A stretch of 64,000 nt of DNA from Iocasia fonsfrigidae (GCF_017751145.1 NZ_CP046640.1:1220137-1284136), one strand, 5' to 3'. Counted from the first letter of the stretch, positions 7,944 to 16,378 are shown. Notes: generated by a model not told the origin, from the letters alone. Translations and numbers: made by a program.

Positions 7944-8594
7944 ATGATGGATTTATTAACAACAGAATTTGGAAACTCAGAGGAAAGGATTAAAAACGCT
8001 TTGGATAGTTTGCAGAGCAATAATGGAATTTTGCTAGTAGATGATGAGGACAGAGAGAATGAAGGGGACCTTATTTTTCCGGCAGAAACGATTAGTGTAT
8101 CTCAAATGGCTATGTTAATAAGAGAATGTAGTGGTATCGTTTGTTTATGTATGACAAAACATAAATTAGACCAGTTGAATTTAAAGCAGATGGTTACTAA
8201 TAATACCAGCAAATATCAAACTGCATTTACTGTATCAATTGAAGCTGCTTCTGGAGTGACAACAGGTGTTTCGGCCTCTGACAGGGTAACTACAATTCAT
8301 ACTGCAGTAAAAGCCGACTGTAAAAAAGAAGAGTTGTGTTCTCCTGGTCATGTTTTTCCTCTTTGCGCAAAAGAGGGAGGGGTTTTTACTAGAAAAGGTC
8401 ATACTGAGGGAACAGTAGACCTCATGAAACTGGCAGGACATAAACCGGCAGGAATCTTATGTGAATTGACTAATCCTGATGGAAGTATGGCTAAGCTTCC
8501 AGAGATTGTAGACTTTGCGAAAAAAAATAATTTACCAGTGGTATCTATAGAAGATATTATTCAATATCGTAAGTTAAATGGGAAATTAGTATAG
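7944..8594 (+). CDS. ribB: 3,4-dihydroxy-2-butanone-4-phosphate synthase
   Basis: A 216-residue stand-alone RibB, similar in length to the E. coli enzyme and not fused to RibA. It converts ribulose 5-phosphate to the four-carbon precursor of the lumazine ring in riboflavin synthesis. Visible signatures are [16 protein letters not shown] near residues 33-48 (acidic metal-binding loop), [16 protein letters not shown] and the substrate-binding [24 protein letters not shown] precedes ATG 7944 (ATG 7947 is an alternative). It is controlled by the FMN riboswitch upstream and closed by the hairpin at 8657. Confidence 0.95.
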   Translation: MMDLLTTEFGNSEERIKNALDSLQSNNGILLVDDEDRENEGDLIFPAETISVSQMAMLIRECSGIVCLCMTKHKLDQLNLKQMVTNNTSKYQTAFTVSIEAASGVTTGVSASDRVTTIHTAVKADCKKEELCSPGHVFPLCAKEGGVFTRKGHTEGTVDLMKLAGHKPAGILCELTNPDGSMAKLPEIVDFAKKNNLPVVSIEDIIQYRKLNGKLV

Positions 8595-8656
8595 TCATTT
8601 TAAGTTTAATTAATTTGTAAAATATAGAACAGACGTAATTTATAAAAACCAGGAAT

Positions 8657-8685
8657 GGCACAGCAAATTATTGCTGTGCCTTCAT
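8657..8685 (+). terminator. Hairpin after ribB
   Basis: GGCACAGCAA and TTGCTGTGCC form a perfect 10-bp stem with an ATTA loop, followed by a weak TTCATT tract. It ends the ribB transcript and lies just before the ribosome binding site of the next gene. Confidence 0.75.
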
Positions 8686-8702
8686 TATAAGGAGAGATTT
8701 TA

Positions 8703-9449
8703 ATGCAAAATATATATGATAATAATAAATTTTATAATTCTTATCTAAAATTGAGAGAAAATAATGCAGGATTAAATGAAGTTTTAGAAATCCCTGCATT
8801 TAGGTCACTACTTCCGGATTTAGATAATAAAACAATTCTAGATTTAGGTTGTGGATATGGTGAGAACTGTAAATGGTATATAAATAAAGGTGCTAAAAAA
8901 GTAATAGGAATTGATATATCAAAAAATATGATAGAAAAGGCCAAAAAAGAATACAGTGATGATAAAATTGAATATAAGAATGTTCCAATGGAAGAATTAG
9001 ATTTTTCCAAAAATATTTTTGACATTGTATTAAGTTCTTTATCTTTTCATTATGTTAAAGATTTTAATAGCTTAATCGAAAAAATTAATAAAATGTTAAA
9101 ACCAAATGGGAGCTTAGTTTTTTCTCAAGAACATCCGATAGCGACAGCTAAAAAAAAGAAGAATGGTTGGTTTATAAATAATCAAGGAGAGAAATCACAT
9201 TGGATTATGGATAACTATCATTATGAAGGGAAACGAGAACAGGAATGGTTCATTGATGGCGTTATAAAATATCATAGAACAATAGCTACAATATTAAATA
9301 CATTAATTAAACACGGATTCAATATATTAAAAGTTTTGGAACCAATTGCCCTTGAAACAGCAGAAAAAAATAATGCCCAACTAAAAGAAGAACGAAGAAG
9401 GCCGCCTTTTATAATAATTAAAGTTAAAAGTACTAAATGTATTAATTAA
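8703..9449 (+). CDS. Class I SAM-dependent methyltransferase
   Basis: 248 residues with a Rossmann SAM fold. ILDLGCGYGENCKWYINKGAKKVIGIDIS near residues 45-75 provides motif I (DLGCGYG) and the acidic residue for the ribose hydroxyls. DIVLSSLSFHYVKDF near 110 is motif IV, and LKPNGSLVFSQEHPI is the post-motif region of Methyltransf_11/25 proteins. It probably methylates a small molecule, but the substrate cannot be told. AAGGAGAG precedes the ATG. The next genes downstream are stubs. Confidence 0.85.
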   Translation: MQNIYDNNKFYNSYLKLRENNAGLNEVLEIPAFRSLLPDLDNKTILDLGCGYGENCKWYINKGAKKVIGIDISKNMIEKAKKEYSDDKIEYKNVPMEELDFSKNIFDIVLSSLSFHYVKDFNSLIEKINKMLKPNGSLVFSQEHPIATAKKKKNGWFINNQGEKSHWIMDNYHYEGKREQEWFIDGVIKYHRTIATILNTLIKHGFNILKVLEPIALETAEKNNAQLKEERRRPPFIIIKVKSTKCIN

Positions 9450-9469
9450 AAAAAACTTAGGAGGAAAAA

Positions 9470-9514
9470 ATGAGTATTAAATACGTTCATACAAATATTA
9501 AACTTTATTTGTAG
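9470..9514 (+). pseudogene. N-terminal stub of a VOC (glyoxalase) family protein
   Basis: TTAGGAGGAAAAA precedes ATG and MSIKYVHTNI, the usual opening of a VOC-family protein (IKYVHTNIIAKDWKKLADFY...). After ten matching residues the frame runs into KLYL and TAG. The start signals are intact and the body is gone. The 9515-9700 stretch also contains RDGWIIATVGKSYPYYLDAAMGGQRG in one frame, another coding trace I cannot name. Confidence 0.55.
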
Positions 9515-9709
9515 AAATTAGGATTAAGGAAAGTTCGGTATAAGATGAGAAAAGAGAGAGATAGGAAGCAGCTAAAAAACGGGATGGATGGATTATTGCT
9601 ACTGTGGGGAAAAGCTATCCCTATTATTTAGATGCTGCTATGGGGGGACAGAGAGGTATAACTGTCAAGGACAATGTATGAAAGAATCAAATTTGTGAGG
9701 AGGCTAAAA

Positions 9710-9844
9710 ATGGAAGTGAAAATAGTTAAAAAACATTCCTTTCGAGTTATTGGAAAAGAAGGACAAGGGTTATCAAGTGAAGGAGAACAGTGGATACCAT
9801 CCTTATGGAAAGAAGCAAATGAAAATTTTAATGAAATTGAATAA
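9710..9844 (+). pseudogene. N-terminal stub of a GyrI-like / effector-binding domain protein
   Basis: GTGAGGAGGCTAAAA precedes ATG. The 44 codons read MEVKIVKKHSFRVIGKEGQG and then SSEGEQWIPSLWKEANENFNEI, the characteristic start of AraC-effector-binding/GyrI-like small-molecule-binding proteins. TAA follows at 9842, so about three quarters of the usual 150-residue domain is missing. It may still be translated. Confidence 0.6.
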
Positions 9845-9857
9845 TAGGACTTTATAA

Positions 9858-9887
9858 TTGACAAACATATAAAAGTTGTAATACAAT
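9858..9887 (+). promoter_or_regulatory. Probable sigma-A promoter for the DUF3795 gene
   Basis: TTGACA at 9858 and TACAAT at 9882 are 18 bp apart. The 16 bases ending in the -35 box (ACTTTATAATTGACAA) also occur at the rsgA leader promoter (1643-1658), although the flanks differ. That may be chance or shared origin. Confidence 0.6.
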
Positions 9888-10090
9888 TTATATAAATTAG
9901 CAAAATATTACAATATAATAATTCAGCTAAAGGATATTTTTACGAATTATGATATAGGCGAATTAATGCTATAAATTTGTAAGATGAAAGTATGTTTGCA
10001 TAAAGTATAGTTATTTACAATTGTTACATTATCAAAAATCAAGAACTATCTGTGTTGGTAAATAAAGGGATAGTGTTTGAGGGTGTAAAT

Positions 10091-10468
10091 ATGGATCGAA
10101 AAAAAGGGATTGCATATTGTGGTCTGGCTTGTGCTGTTTGCAGTGAAAATAAAAATTGTGTTGGATGTCGGAACGGAGATTGTGAAAATGAGGATAGCTG
10201 TAAAAACTTTCAGTGTTGTAAAACGAAGGGATTAGAAGGATGTTGGGAATGCAATGAATTTCCCTGCAGAGGTAGTATGTTAGATAAGATAAGGATAAGG
10301 GCTTTTGCAAAATTTATTAAATATTATAGTGTAGAATATCTTTTAGACTGTCTTGATAAAAACGAGAAAAGAGGTATTGTATATCATTATCCAGGTAAAT
10401 TAACAGGTGATTATGATCTGCCTGACACAAAAGATGATATTATTGATATGATTTTAAATGGTAAATAG
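10091..10468 (+). CDS. DUF3795 family cysteine-rich protein
   Basis: A 125-residue protein beginning MDRKKGIAYCGLACAVC. About a dozen cysteines fall in the first 65 residues (CGLAC-x2-C, C-x2-C, C-x4-C, CC, C-x2-C-x4-C). This is the DUF3795 pattern, thought to bind metal or an Fe-S cluster; the function is unknown. The frame can extend to GTG 10052, but GAGGGTG before ATG 10091 and family conservation from YCGLxC favour the later start. It is followed by 150 bp with no features before the two-component genes. Confidence 0.85.
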   Translation: MDRKKGIAYCGLACAVCSENKNCVGCRNGDCENEDSCKNFQCCKTKGLEGCWECNEFPCRGSMLDKIRIRAFAKFIKYYSVEYLLDCLDKNEKRGIVYHYPGKLTGDYDLPDTKDDIIDMILNGK

Positions 10469-10618
10469 AGTTAAATAAATGTTATTAAGACTGAAAGATT
10501 TTACTGATTAACGACTAAATAAGTAGAAGTAAATAGATTTAATGATATTTTGTTTTACTGTTTAAGCTTTATCTTTATTTAAGCGGAAATTAAAACACAT
10601 AATTAGGTTGGTGAATTT

Positions 10619-11332
10619 ATGAAAGATATAAGAATCCTTTTTGCTGATGATGAAAGTGAAATAAGGGAACTACTTGTAAAATATTTAAGTAGAGAAGGTT
10701 ATCGGGTTGATACAGTTCCTGATGGAGAGAGGGCTGTGGAGTTATTTAAAAAAAGAGAGTATAATCTGGTAATACTGGATATCATGCTGCCAGGTATTGA
10801 TGGTATTGAAGTCTGTAAATTGATCAGAGATAGGGCAAATATCCCTATTATTATGCTTACTGCTAAGGATAGTGAGGTTGATAGGGTTGTCGGTCTGAGG
10901 ATTGGAGCTGATGATTATATTACAAAGCCTTTTTCAATGGAGGAACTTATTGCCAGGATTAAGGCTCAATTACGGAGGTTTTATGTATTGGGAGGAGAGG
11001 GCAGTAGAGATAACAGTCAAACAAATGGTCCCCTGGAATTTGCCCCTTTATCTATTGATCTGGCTAGATATCTGGTATATAAAGATGGAGAGGAAATCAA
11101 ATTAACATCTACTGAATTTAAGATTTTAAAATTACTAATAGCTGCTCCAGGAAAGGTGTATACAAAGAAACAGATATTCAACAAGGTCTGGGGTGATGAT
11201 TATCTTGAAGCTGATAATAATGTAATGGTACATATTAGAAGATTAAGAAAGAAAATAGAGGAAGATCCTCAAAATCCTAGCTTTATAAAAACTGTCTGGG
11301 GAATTGGTTATTATTTTACAGAAGGTGAGTAA
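10619..11332 (+). CDS. OmpR/PhoB-family response regulator
   Basis: 237 residues. The receiver domain has acidic pocket residues (FADDE), phospho-acceptor Asp in LVILDIMLPG near residue 54, the TAKD threonine near 82 and Lys in ITKPF near 104. A winged-helix DNA-binding domain (LTSTEFKILKLLIAAPGKV... VWGIGYYF) fills the C-terminus. It pairs with the sensor kinase that begins one base after its stop codon. The following ABC-transporter stub suggests the pair once controlled that exporter. Confidence 0.92.
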   Translation: MKDIRILFADDESEIRELLVKYLSREGYRVDTVPDGERAVELFKKREYNLVILDIMLPGIDGIEVCKLIRDRANIPIIMLTAKDSEVDRVVGLRIGADDYITKPFSMEELIARIKAQLRRFYVLGGEGSRDNSQTNGPLEFAPLSIDLARYLVYKDGEEIKLTSTEFKILKLLIAAPGKVYTKKQIFNKVWGDDYLEADNNVMVHIRRLRKKIEEDPQNPSFIKTVWGIGYYFTEGE

Positions 11333-11333
11333 A

Positions 11334-12338
11334 GTGTTTAAATTTGAATTAGGTCTAATTATTTTTTTATTAATCTTGAATATAACACTGGTTTTTTTAA
11401 TAGAAATAAGCTTATTTGGACTTATCATTATTATATTATTATGTTTTGTAACTATTATTTTGTTATATCGGATTATTAAAAGAAAAAATCTATATCAGTT
11501 AATACTAAATCATCTTAAAGATATTTCCACCGGGAACCTTAACCGACGTATACATATAGGTGATACTGATATTTATTCAGAATTACTTCTGGTTTTAAAT
11601 CAAATAACTGAGAGATTACAGGAAGAAATTATTAAAAGTAAAGAGGCTGATGGGATACGCAAAAGACTTCTATCAAATATTTCACATGATATCAGGACTC
11701 CACTGACATCGATTCTGGGGTATCTTGAGGCTTTAAGAGATGATTTAGCTTTAGATAAGGAAGAAAGAGAAAAATATCTTAATATTCTTCTGATTAAAGC
11801 CGTAAATCTAAAAGAAATGATAGATGAAATATTTCAAATGGCTCGACTTGATGCTGATGACTTTGAATTAGATTTTCAATTATTTGATCTGACTGAGATT
11901 ATTCGAGAATGCTTAATAGATTTTCTGCCTGGAATAAAACAGAAAGGTCTTGATATGAAAATAGATATACCTGAAGAAGAGTGTATAATCTATGCTGATC
12001 GATTAAGTGTTGAAAGAATAATTGATAATATCTTAAAAAATAGTATTGAGTATGGTAAAGATGGAGGTTTTATAGGTATTGAATTGTCTCACACTAAAAA
12101 AGGTTTTATTTTATCTATCTGGGATAAGGGGCCAGGTATCGAAAAAAAGGAAATTCCCTATGTTTTTGAACGCCTTTATATGGGTAATAAAAGTAGGAAT
12201 AAATCCCTGGTAGGTAGTGGTAGCGGACTGGGACTGGCAATAGCAAAAAAATTGCTGGAAGAGCATGGAGGTAAGATTACTCTGGAGAGTATTCCCTGGG
12301 AAAAAACGGTTTTTCAATTATACTTTCCAGGAAATTGA
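11334..12338 (+). CDS. Sensor histidine kinase
   Basis: About 334 residues. Two transmembrane helices (residues 5-45) with almost no extracellular loop point to an intramembrane-sensing kinase of the cell-envelope stress type. Then come a HAMP-like linker, HisKA with SNISHDIRTPLTSILGYLE (phospho-His near 125) and HATPase_c with N-box NILKNSIEYG, DKGPGI and GSGSGLGLAIAKKL. The frame is open upstream to 11304, but GAAGGTGAG before GTG 11334 sets the start just after the regulator's stop. The ABC stub's start overlaps its stop codon (TTGA). Confidence 0.9.
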   Translation: MFKFELGLIIFLLILNITLVFLIEISLFGLIIIILLCFVTIILLYRIIKRKNLYQLILNHLKDISTGNLNRRIHIGDTDIYSELLLVLNQITERLQEEIIKSKEADGIRKRLLSNISHDIRTPLTSILGYLEALRDDLALDKEEREKYLNILLIKAVNLKEMIDEIFQMARLDADDFELDFQLFDLTEIIRECLIDFLPGIKQKGLDMKIDIPEEECIIYADRLSVERIIDNILKNSIEYGKDGGFIGIELSHTKKGFILSIWDKGPGIEKKEIPYVFERLYMGNKSRNKSLVGSGSGLGLAIAKKLLEEHGGKITLESIPWEKTVFQLYFPGN

Positions 12339-12469
12339 TAAACCTTTCCAAATGTTATGGACTTCAGAAAGCCGTAGATAGAATAAATATAACAGTAAAG
12401 CCTGGAGAAATATACGGTTTTTTAGGCTGTAATGAGGCTAAAGAAAAACACGTTACGATACCCAACTAA
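12335..12469 (+). pseudogene. Truncated ABC-transporter ATPase
   Basis: TTG at 12335 overlaps the kinase stop and opens INLSKCYGLQKAVDRINITV then KPGEIYGFLGCNEAKEK, ending with TAA at 12467. This is the start of an ABC ATPase up to where Walker A (GPNGAGKTT) should be. Walker A is destroyed and the remaining 200 or so residues and the permease are absent. A 14-bp hairpin follows. The regulatory pair has therefore probably lost its original target next door. Confidence 0.75.
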
Positions 12470-12495
12470 ATAAATGATTTATAGTTATAGAAATT

Positions 12496-12528
12496 CCCAC
12501 CAAAATACTAAACAAGTATTTTGGTGGG
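12496..12528. terminator. Bidirectional hairpin between convergent units
   Basis: CCCACCAAAATACT and AGTATTTTGGTGGG form a perfect 14-bp stem with an AAACA loop. It lies between the plus-strand kinase unit and the minus-strand RhiA-like genes. T-tracts are weak on both sides, so function as a terminator is inferred from position. Confidence 0.65.
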
Positions 12529-12560
12529 AGGGTATTATAGTAAAAGTAGGGTTATTCTAT

Positions 12561-13178
12561 TTAATCATAAATAATACTTTCCCAGGTATTATCAGATTTT
12601 AAAGTTACTGTTGCATTATATTTATTCATAGGATATTCTATTTTAAGTGATTTATTAACCAACTGTTGTGTATTTAATATTTCACCTTGATCAAATATAC
12701 CATAGGTTACCCAATATTGTGGTTTTGGCTGTATAACTAAATCTACATTTGGTTCAGTTTCCCATATAAAAGTTCCGAAACCTGACATACCTATACCAAC
12801 AGAAGCTTCTCCACCTGGAATTAATCCACTTTCTTCTATAATTAATTCCCCGGAGTGTATCGAATCAGTAACTTGATTTTTAAATAAGTACCCATATTTA
12901 TTTTTATCTAGCTCTATTTTATTATTTGCCTTAACATCTGTATTCACAATTTGTGTTGCTTTAAAAATGACTCCTGGTTTTAAATCCCCTTCTTCTGACC
13001 ATACAAAATTATAATTAACATTCCAGCCGAATTCCACTTCAGTGTTTGGATTAGATCCCTTTGTGAACCAGGCAAGACTCATAGCACCCATTTCTTCTAA
13101 ATCAGGTTGTTTTTGATAAACAGCTAGATCACCTTTAAATGTTCCTTCATTTTTTACGGTCAATTTGTATTCTGTCAT
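12561..13178 (-). CDS. RhiA-like protein, copy 2
   Basis: 205 residues, no signal peptide or membrane segment. It is a close paralogue of the next gene, of equal length, with more than half of positions identical by eye. Conserved blocks are GTFKGDLAVYQKQPDL, MSLAWFTKG, FVWSEEGDLKPGVIF, ASVGIGMSGFGTF and PKPQYWVTYG. The pattern resembles the RhiA family, named after the rhizosphere-expressed RhiA of Rhizobium leguminosarum, whose biochemical role is unknown. That family link is from memory. GGAGG precedes the ATG. It is the last gene of a sigma factor - RhiA1 - RhiA2 set. Confidence 0.6.
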   Translation of the reverse strand: MTEYKLTVKNEGTFKGDLAVYQKQPDLEEMGAMSLAWFTKGSNPNTEVEFGWNVNYNFVWSEEGDLKPGVIFKATQIVNTDVKANNKIELDKNKYGYLFKNQVTDSIHSGELIIEESGLIPGGEASVGIGMSGFGTFIWETEPNVDLVIQPKPQYWVTYGIFDQGEILNTQQLVNKSLKIEYPMNKYNATVTLKSDNTWESIIYD

Positions 13179-13253
13179 TTTAATTCCTCCTTATTTAATA
13201 TACTTAGGGATATGTTTTTCCCTAATAAAGTAAGTCTAAAAAGATATAGACCT

Positions 13254-13871
13254 TTAATTGTAAATAATATTTTCCCAGGTATTATTTGAACTTAAAGTGA
13301 CAATCGCATTGTACTTATTAGTAGGAAATTCAATCTGGATAGCCCGGTCAACAAGTTGCTGAGTATTTAAAATTTCTCCTTGGTTAAATGTCCCATAGCA
13401 TACCCAATATTGTGGTTTTGGTTGTATGTTTAAATCTACATTTGGTTCGCTTGACCAGACTAATGTTCCAATGCCTGACATACCAATTCCTATAGATGCT
13501 TCATTACCAGGTATCGAATTGTCTTCTTCAATTATTAATTGGCCTGTATGCATTGTATCAGTAACCTGGTTTGTAAAGAAATATCCATATTTGTTTTTTT
13601 CTAATGTTATTTTATTATTTGTTCTTAAATTAGCCGGTATAGTTTGAGAAGCACTAAAAACAACTTCTGGTTCTAATACATTTTTTTCTGACCATATAAA
13701 CCAGTAATCTTCAATCCAATTAAATTCTAATTTTGTGCCAGGGTTAGTCCCTTTTGTCAGCCAGGCAAGAGACATAGCACCTATAGCTTCTAAATCAGGT
13801 TGTTTTTGAAAGATTGATATATTCCCCCTAAATGTTCCACCATTTATGATTGTTATTGTCCGTTGGTCCAT
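13254..13871 (-). CDS. RhiA-like protein, copy 1
   Basis: 205 residues, paralogous to the gene at 12561-13178. Shared blocks are GTFRGNISIFQKQPDL, MSLAWLTKG, WFIWSEKNVLEPEVVF, ASIGIGMSGIGTL and PKPQYWVCYG. It is soluble by sequence and rich in beta-strand-like stretches. A strong AGGGAGGTG ribosome binding site precedes the ATG. The pair arose by tandem duplication and has diverged. A sigma-like gene lies directly upstream on the same strand and may control it. Confidence 0.6.
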   Translation of the reverse strand: MDQRTITIINGGTFRGNISIFQKQPDLEAIGAMSLAWLTKGTNPGTKLEFNWIEDYWFIWSEKNVLEPEVVFSASQTIPANLRTNNKITLEKNKYGYFFTNQVTDTMHTGQLIIEEDNSIPGNEASIGIGMSGIGTLVWSSEPNVDLNIQPKPQYWVCYGTFNQGEILNTQQLVDRAIQIEFPTNKYNAIVTLSSNNTWENIIYN

Positions 13872-13967
13872 TGTTTCACCTCCCTTCGCTTGTAGTTTTT
13901 AATTTTTGACCTAATGATAAAGTATGTATTATATAAATATTATTTTGTTTTATTTACCTTATTAGAC

Positions 13968-14479
13968 TCATTTATTAATCAAATATTCCCTAATGTTCTT
14001 TAAGGCTCTATTTTTGGCTCTGTTTACAGATTGTCTAGATACATTTAGCATTTTTCCAATCTCTTTTTCTGAATAACCTTCAATAAATTTTTTTTTAGAA
14101 TATTTCTTTGTAAATCAGTTATTACAAGTGAATTTAGTATTATTTTAAGAATTATTTCAGTATCCTTTTCAGAAGCCTTAGTAGTTAAAACATATGAATT
14201 CATAATAAATTCTCTGTTTGTTTCTTTATATTTTCTATACAAGTCTGTTTTTTTGTTATGGATTGCTTTAGATATGTAATTTACAGCTTGTCCATGGTGA
14301 TTGAAATTTTTCACTTTAAAGTCTCTAATTAATTCAATAAAAAATATAATTAAATCAGTTTTTGCTTCTTCATAGGGTAATTGAAAACTACATTTTTTTA
14401 TTAATGGGTCAAATATATTCAGTAGTTTAACCAATGAATCTTCATCACCTTTATTTGCTTTTTTAATTAAATCCAACAA
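13968..14479 (-). CDS. Sigma-70-like factor with frameshift at an A9 tract
   Basis: TTG 14479, after GGAGGTG, opens MLDLIKKANKGDEDSLVKLL, typical of small sigma factors (region 2-like). The frame ends early at 14045. A poly-A run (T9 on the plus strand, 14088-14096) interrupts it. Reading one extra A gives KKKFIEGYSEKEIGKMLNVS and RQSVNRAKNRALKNIREYL, a clear region-4 helix-turn-helix, ending at 13968. The complete protein would be about 170 residues. The break could be a disabling mutation, phase variation, or slippage/-1 frameshifting on A-AAA-AAA. It lies upstream of the two RhiA-like genes on the same strand. Confidence 0.7.
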
Positions 14480-15019
14480 TTTAGATTTTCACCTCCTAAC
14501 ATATTATGAAAAAATATAATCTTTTTATTAATTAATAACGTATAAAGCACATAATTTGTAAACCCATTAATTTGATAAATTATAAAAATATACCAGGAAG
14601 TGTAGGTTTAAAACTAGGGGTACGAATATGAATATCAAATAAAGATTAATGAGTAGTTTTATACTAGTGTGTTATATTTTATTATTTTTGGATATTTTAT
14701 CATATTATGATATTTTCTAAAATATTAAGAGAGAAAAATTAAATAAAATTGTGGGAAATTATATTGAGGTTTTTCCTCTAATTACAAGATGTAGCATTTT
14801 CACACAAAGGAAGATTAACGCATTATCAATAAAATCAGCTTTATAAGCGGCAATATTTTTTTAAAATCTTAAAACATGTTATAATAAACATGAGGTAATA
14901 AATTATGAAATGGCAAGATGTTAGAAAATTATAAATGGTGGATTTCTAGTGATTTAGAGGAAATGGAATTAAAGAAGATTAGAAATAGAAACTAAAAGAA
15001 ATATTTTGGGGGGGATATT
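14480..15019. other. Intergenic region with a 9-codon gene stub
   Basis: At 14905-14934 an ATG opens MKWQDVRKL and then TAA. This resembles the first residues of a small conserved Firmicutes protein (MKWQDVRKLYPNQFV...), again a cut-off start. Otherwise the stretch is AT-rich with the promoter side of the sigma-like gene. I see nothing else. Confidence 0.4.
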
Positions 15020-15796
15020 TTGAAAGCAACCTGGTTTACTGTTGAAGAAGTTGATAATAAAACATTTGCAATAAGTGAATATAATCATTGGGAAAAAGTA
15101 CATTCATATCTAATCTTAGGAAATAAAATCGCATGTTTAATTGATACAGGTTTGGGTATAGGTAATATAAAACAAATTACAGATAGTCTAACTGATTTAC
15201 CTGTAAAAGTTATTACTACTCATGTGCATTGGGATCATATTGGAGGTCATAGTTTATTTGATAATATTAGTGTTCATGAAAATGATGTTGAATGGATGAG
15301 GAATGGTATTCCAGTTCCGATTGATAATATCAAAATAAATTTAGTAAAAGGAGTTAGAAAAGAATTATTGCCTGAAAACTTTAATATAAATGATTATGAT
15401 ATATTTAAAGGAGAACCTAGGCATATACTAAATGATGGCGAAAAAATAAATTTAGGGAATAGGGAATTATTAGTATTACATACACCAGGACACTCGCCTG
15501 GTCATATATGTTTATATGAAAAAGAACGTGGTTATTTATATACTGGAGATTTGCTTTATAAAGGGACATTATATGCTTTTTACCCAAGTACTAACCCAAA
15601 TGATTATTATAAATCTATAATAAAGATCAGCAAATTAGATTATGTAGATAAGATATTACCTGGTCATAATGATATTGTTGTTAATAAAAAACTCATAATA
15701 GAAATAAGACAAGCTTTCGAAGAATTAAAAGAAAAAGACTTGCTGAAACATGGTAGTGGATTGCATGAATATAGTTCTTTTAAAATTAAGCTATAA
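15020..15796 (+). CDS. MBL-fold metallohydrolase
   Basis: 258 residues with the metallo-beta-lactamase fold. The zinc-binding motif HVHWDHIGGH (HxHxDH) is near residue 72, a further His lies in LHTPGHSPGHI near 155, an Asp in YTGDLLY near 173 and the last His in LPGHND near 215. This is the glyoxalase II/hydrolase branch, and the substrate is unknown. The TTG start at 15020 is set by GGGGGGG nine bases upstream. It is a single gene, followed by fragments of two oxidoreductase genes. Confidence 0.88.
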   Translation: MKATWFTVEEVDNKTFAISEYNHWEKVHSYLILGNKIACLIDTGLGIGNIKQITDSLTDLPVKVITTHVHWDHIGGHSLFDNISVHENDVEWMRNGIPVPIDNIKINLVKGVRKELLPENFNINDYDIFKGEPRHILNDGEKINLGNRELLVLHTPGHSPGHICLYEKERGYLYTGDLLYKGTLYAFYPSTNPNDYYKSIIKISKLDYVDKILPGHNDIVVNKKLIIEIRQAFEELKEKDLLKHGSGLHEYSSFKIKL

Positions 15797-15829
15797 AGTT
15801 TCTGTATACTTCAAATAACAAATTAGACA

Positions 15830-15904
15830 GTCGATCTTGTTGCAGAAATCAAAAGAATTGTTAATATACCTGTCTTTATAATAAACAGAATAAATGACTT
15901 AAGA
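15830..15904 (+). pseudogene. Fragment of an OYE-type NADH:flavin oxidoreductase
   Basis: The frame VDLVAEIKRIVNIPVFIINRINDLR matches the region of old-yellow-enzyme/enoate reductase proteins that reads (A)xxIKxxVNIPVI-x-GRIND. No start or remainder is present. It is joined within about 20 bp to an aldo/keto reductase fragment, a deletion scar. Confidence 0.55.
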
Positions 15905-15926
15905 ATGGTCTACGTTATCTCATGTA

Positions 15927-16094
15927 TACGATTTTTCTTTTCATGATACAGCCGATTTGTTAGATGAAATCCTTTCAGCACATCTGGAAGTGAATTTTGT
16001 TCAGTTACAGTTAAACTATCTGGATTGGGATAATGAGAGCATTCAATCTGGAAAATGCTATGAGGTGGCAAAGAAGCACAATAAGCTGGTTTAA
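15927..16094 (+). pseudogene. Fragment of an aldo/keto reductase
   Basis: The 55-codon frame YDFSFHDTADLLDEILSAH... VQLQLNYLDWDNESIQS then GKCYEVAKKHNKLV ends with TAA. This is the central part of an Fe-S-type aldo/keto reductase (FSFHD...VQLQINYLDW...CYEVARKHGKPV). Both ends are missing. Confidence 0.7.
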
Positions 16095-16143
16095 ACAACT
16101 AGAGATTACATTTTTTTCTTTATCAAGAAAAGACAGAACATTG

Positions 16144-16172
16144 TTGACAACCCCTTAATATTAATATATAAT
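16144..16172 (+). promoter_or_regulatory. Promoter of the Mn riboswitch-mntP unit
   Basis: TTGACA at 16144 and TATAAT at 16167 with a 17-bp spacer, a perfect sigma-A match. The transcript would start near 16179, just before the riboswitch. Confidence 0.85.
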
Positions 16173-16189
16173 ATCTTTTGTAATAAATA

Positions 16190-16310
16190 ATCAAATAAGA
16201 GATTCCAATAATAGCATTGGGGAGTAGTTTGTTAGGTGAAATCAACATAGTGGCTCTAAAGCCTGGTTTTACTGGCAGTGTATATTCTTCTGTTTAACGA
16301 GACCTTTGGT
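16190..16310 (+). ncRNA. yybP-ykoY (manganese) riboswitch
   Basis: The sequence has the family's 5' GGGGAGTAG block (16219) and 3' TTTAACGAGACCTTTG block (16293), with an irregular stem between. It is placed between a consensus promoter and mntP. yybP-ykoY RNAs bind Mn2+ and switch on Mn exporters. The terminator that follows shares GACCT with the aptamer's 3' strand, giving the expected mutually exclusive pairing. I did not fold it in full. Confidence 0.82.
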
Positions 16311-16341
16311 ACTTTTACTAGTATCAGCAGGTCTTTTTTTA
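16300..16341 (+). terminator. Riboswitch-controlled terminator
   Basis: AGACCT pairs with AGGTCT enclosing an inner GGTACT/AGTATC stem, followed by TTTTTTT. Its 5' arm is part of the aptamer's conserved 3' block, so Mn2+ binding should prevent termination. Confidence 0.8.
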
Positions 16342-16378
16342 TGTTAAAAAATATTAGTTATAAATTGGGGGTATTTAT

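Noticed and set aside
9847-9865. Repeat shared with 1640-1658 as a mobile-element border
   Set aside because: The 16-base identity ends in a -35 box and AT-rich sequence, and the flanks do not match; too short to claim an element.
15910-16098. Minus-strand ORF of 62 codons
   Set aside because: It is the antisense shadow of the plus-strand aldo/keto reductase remnant, which has clear family motifs.
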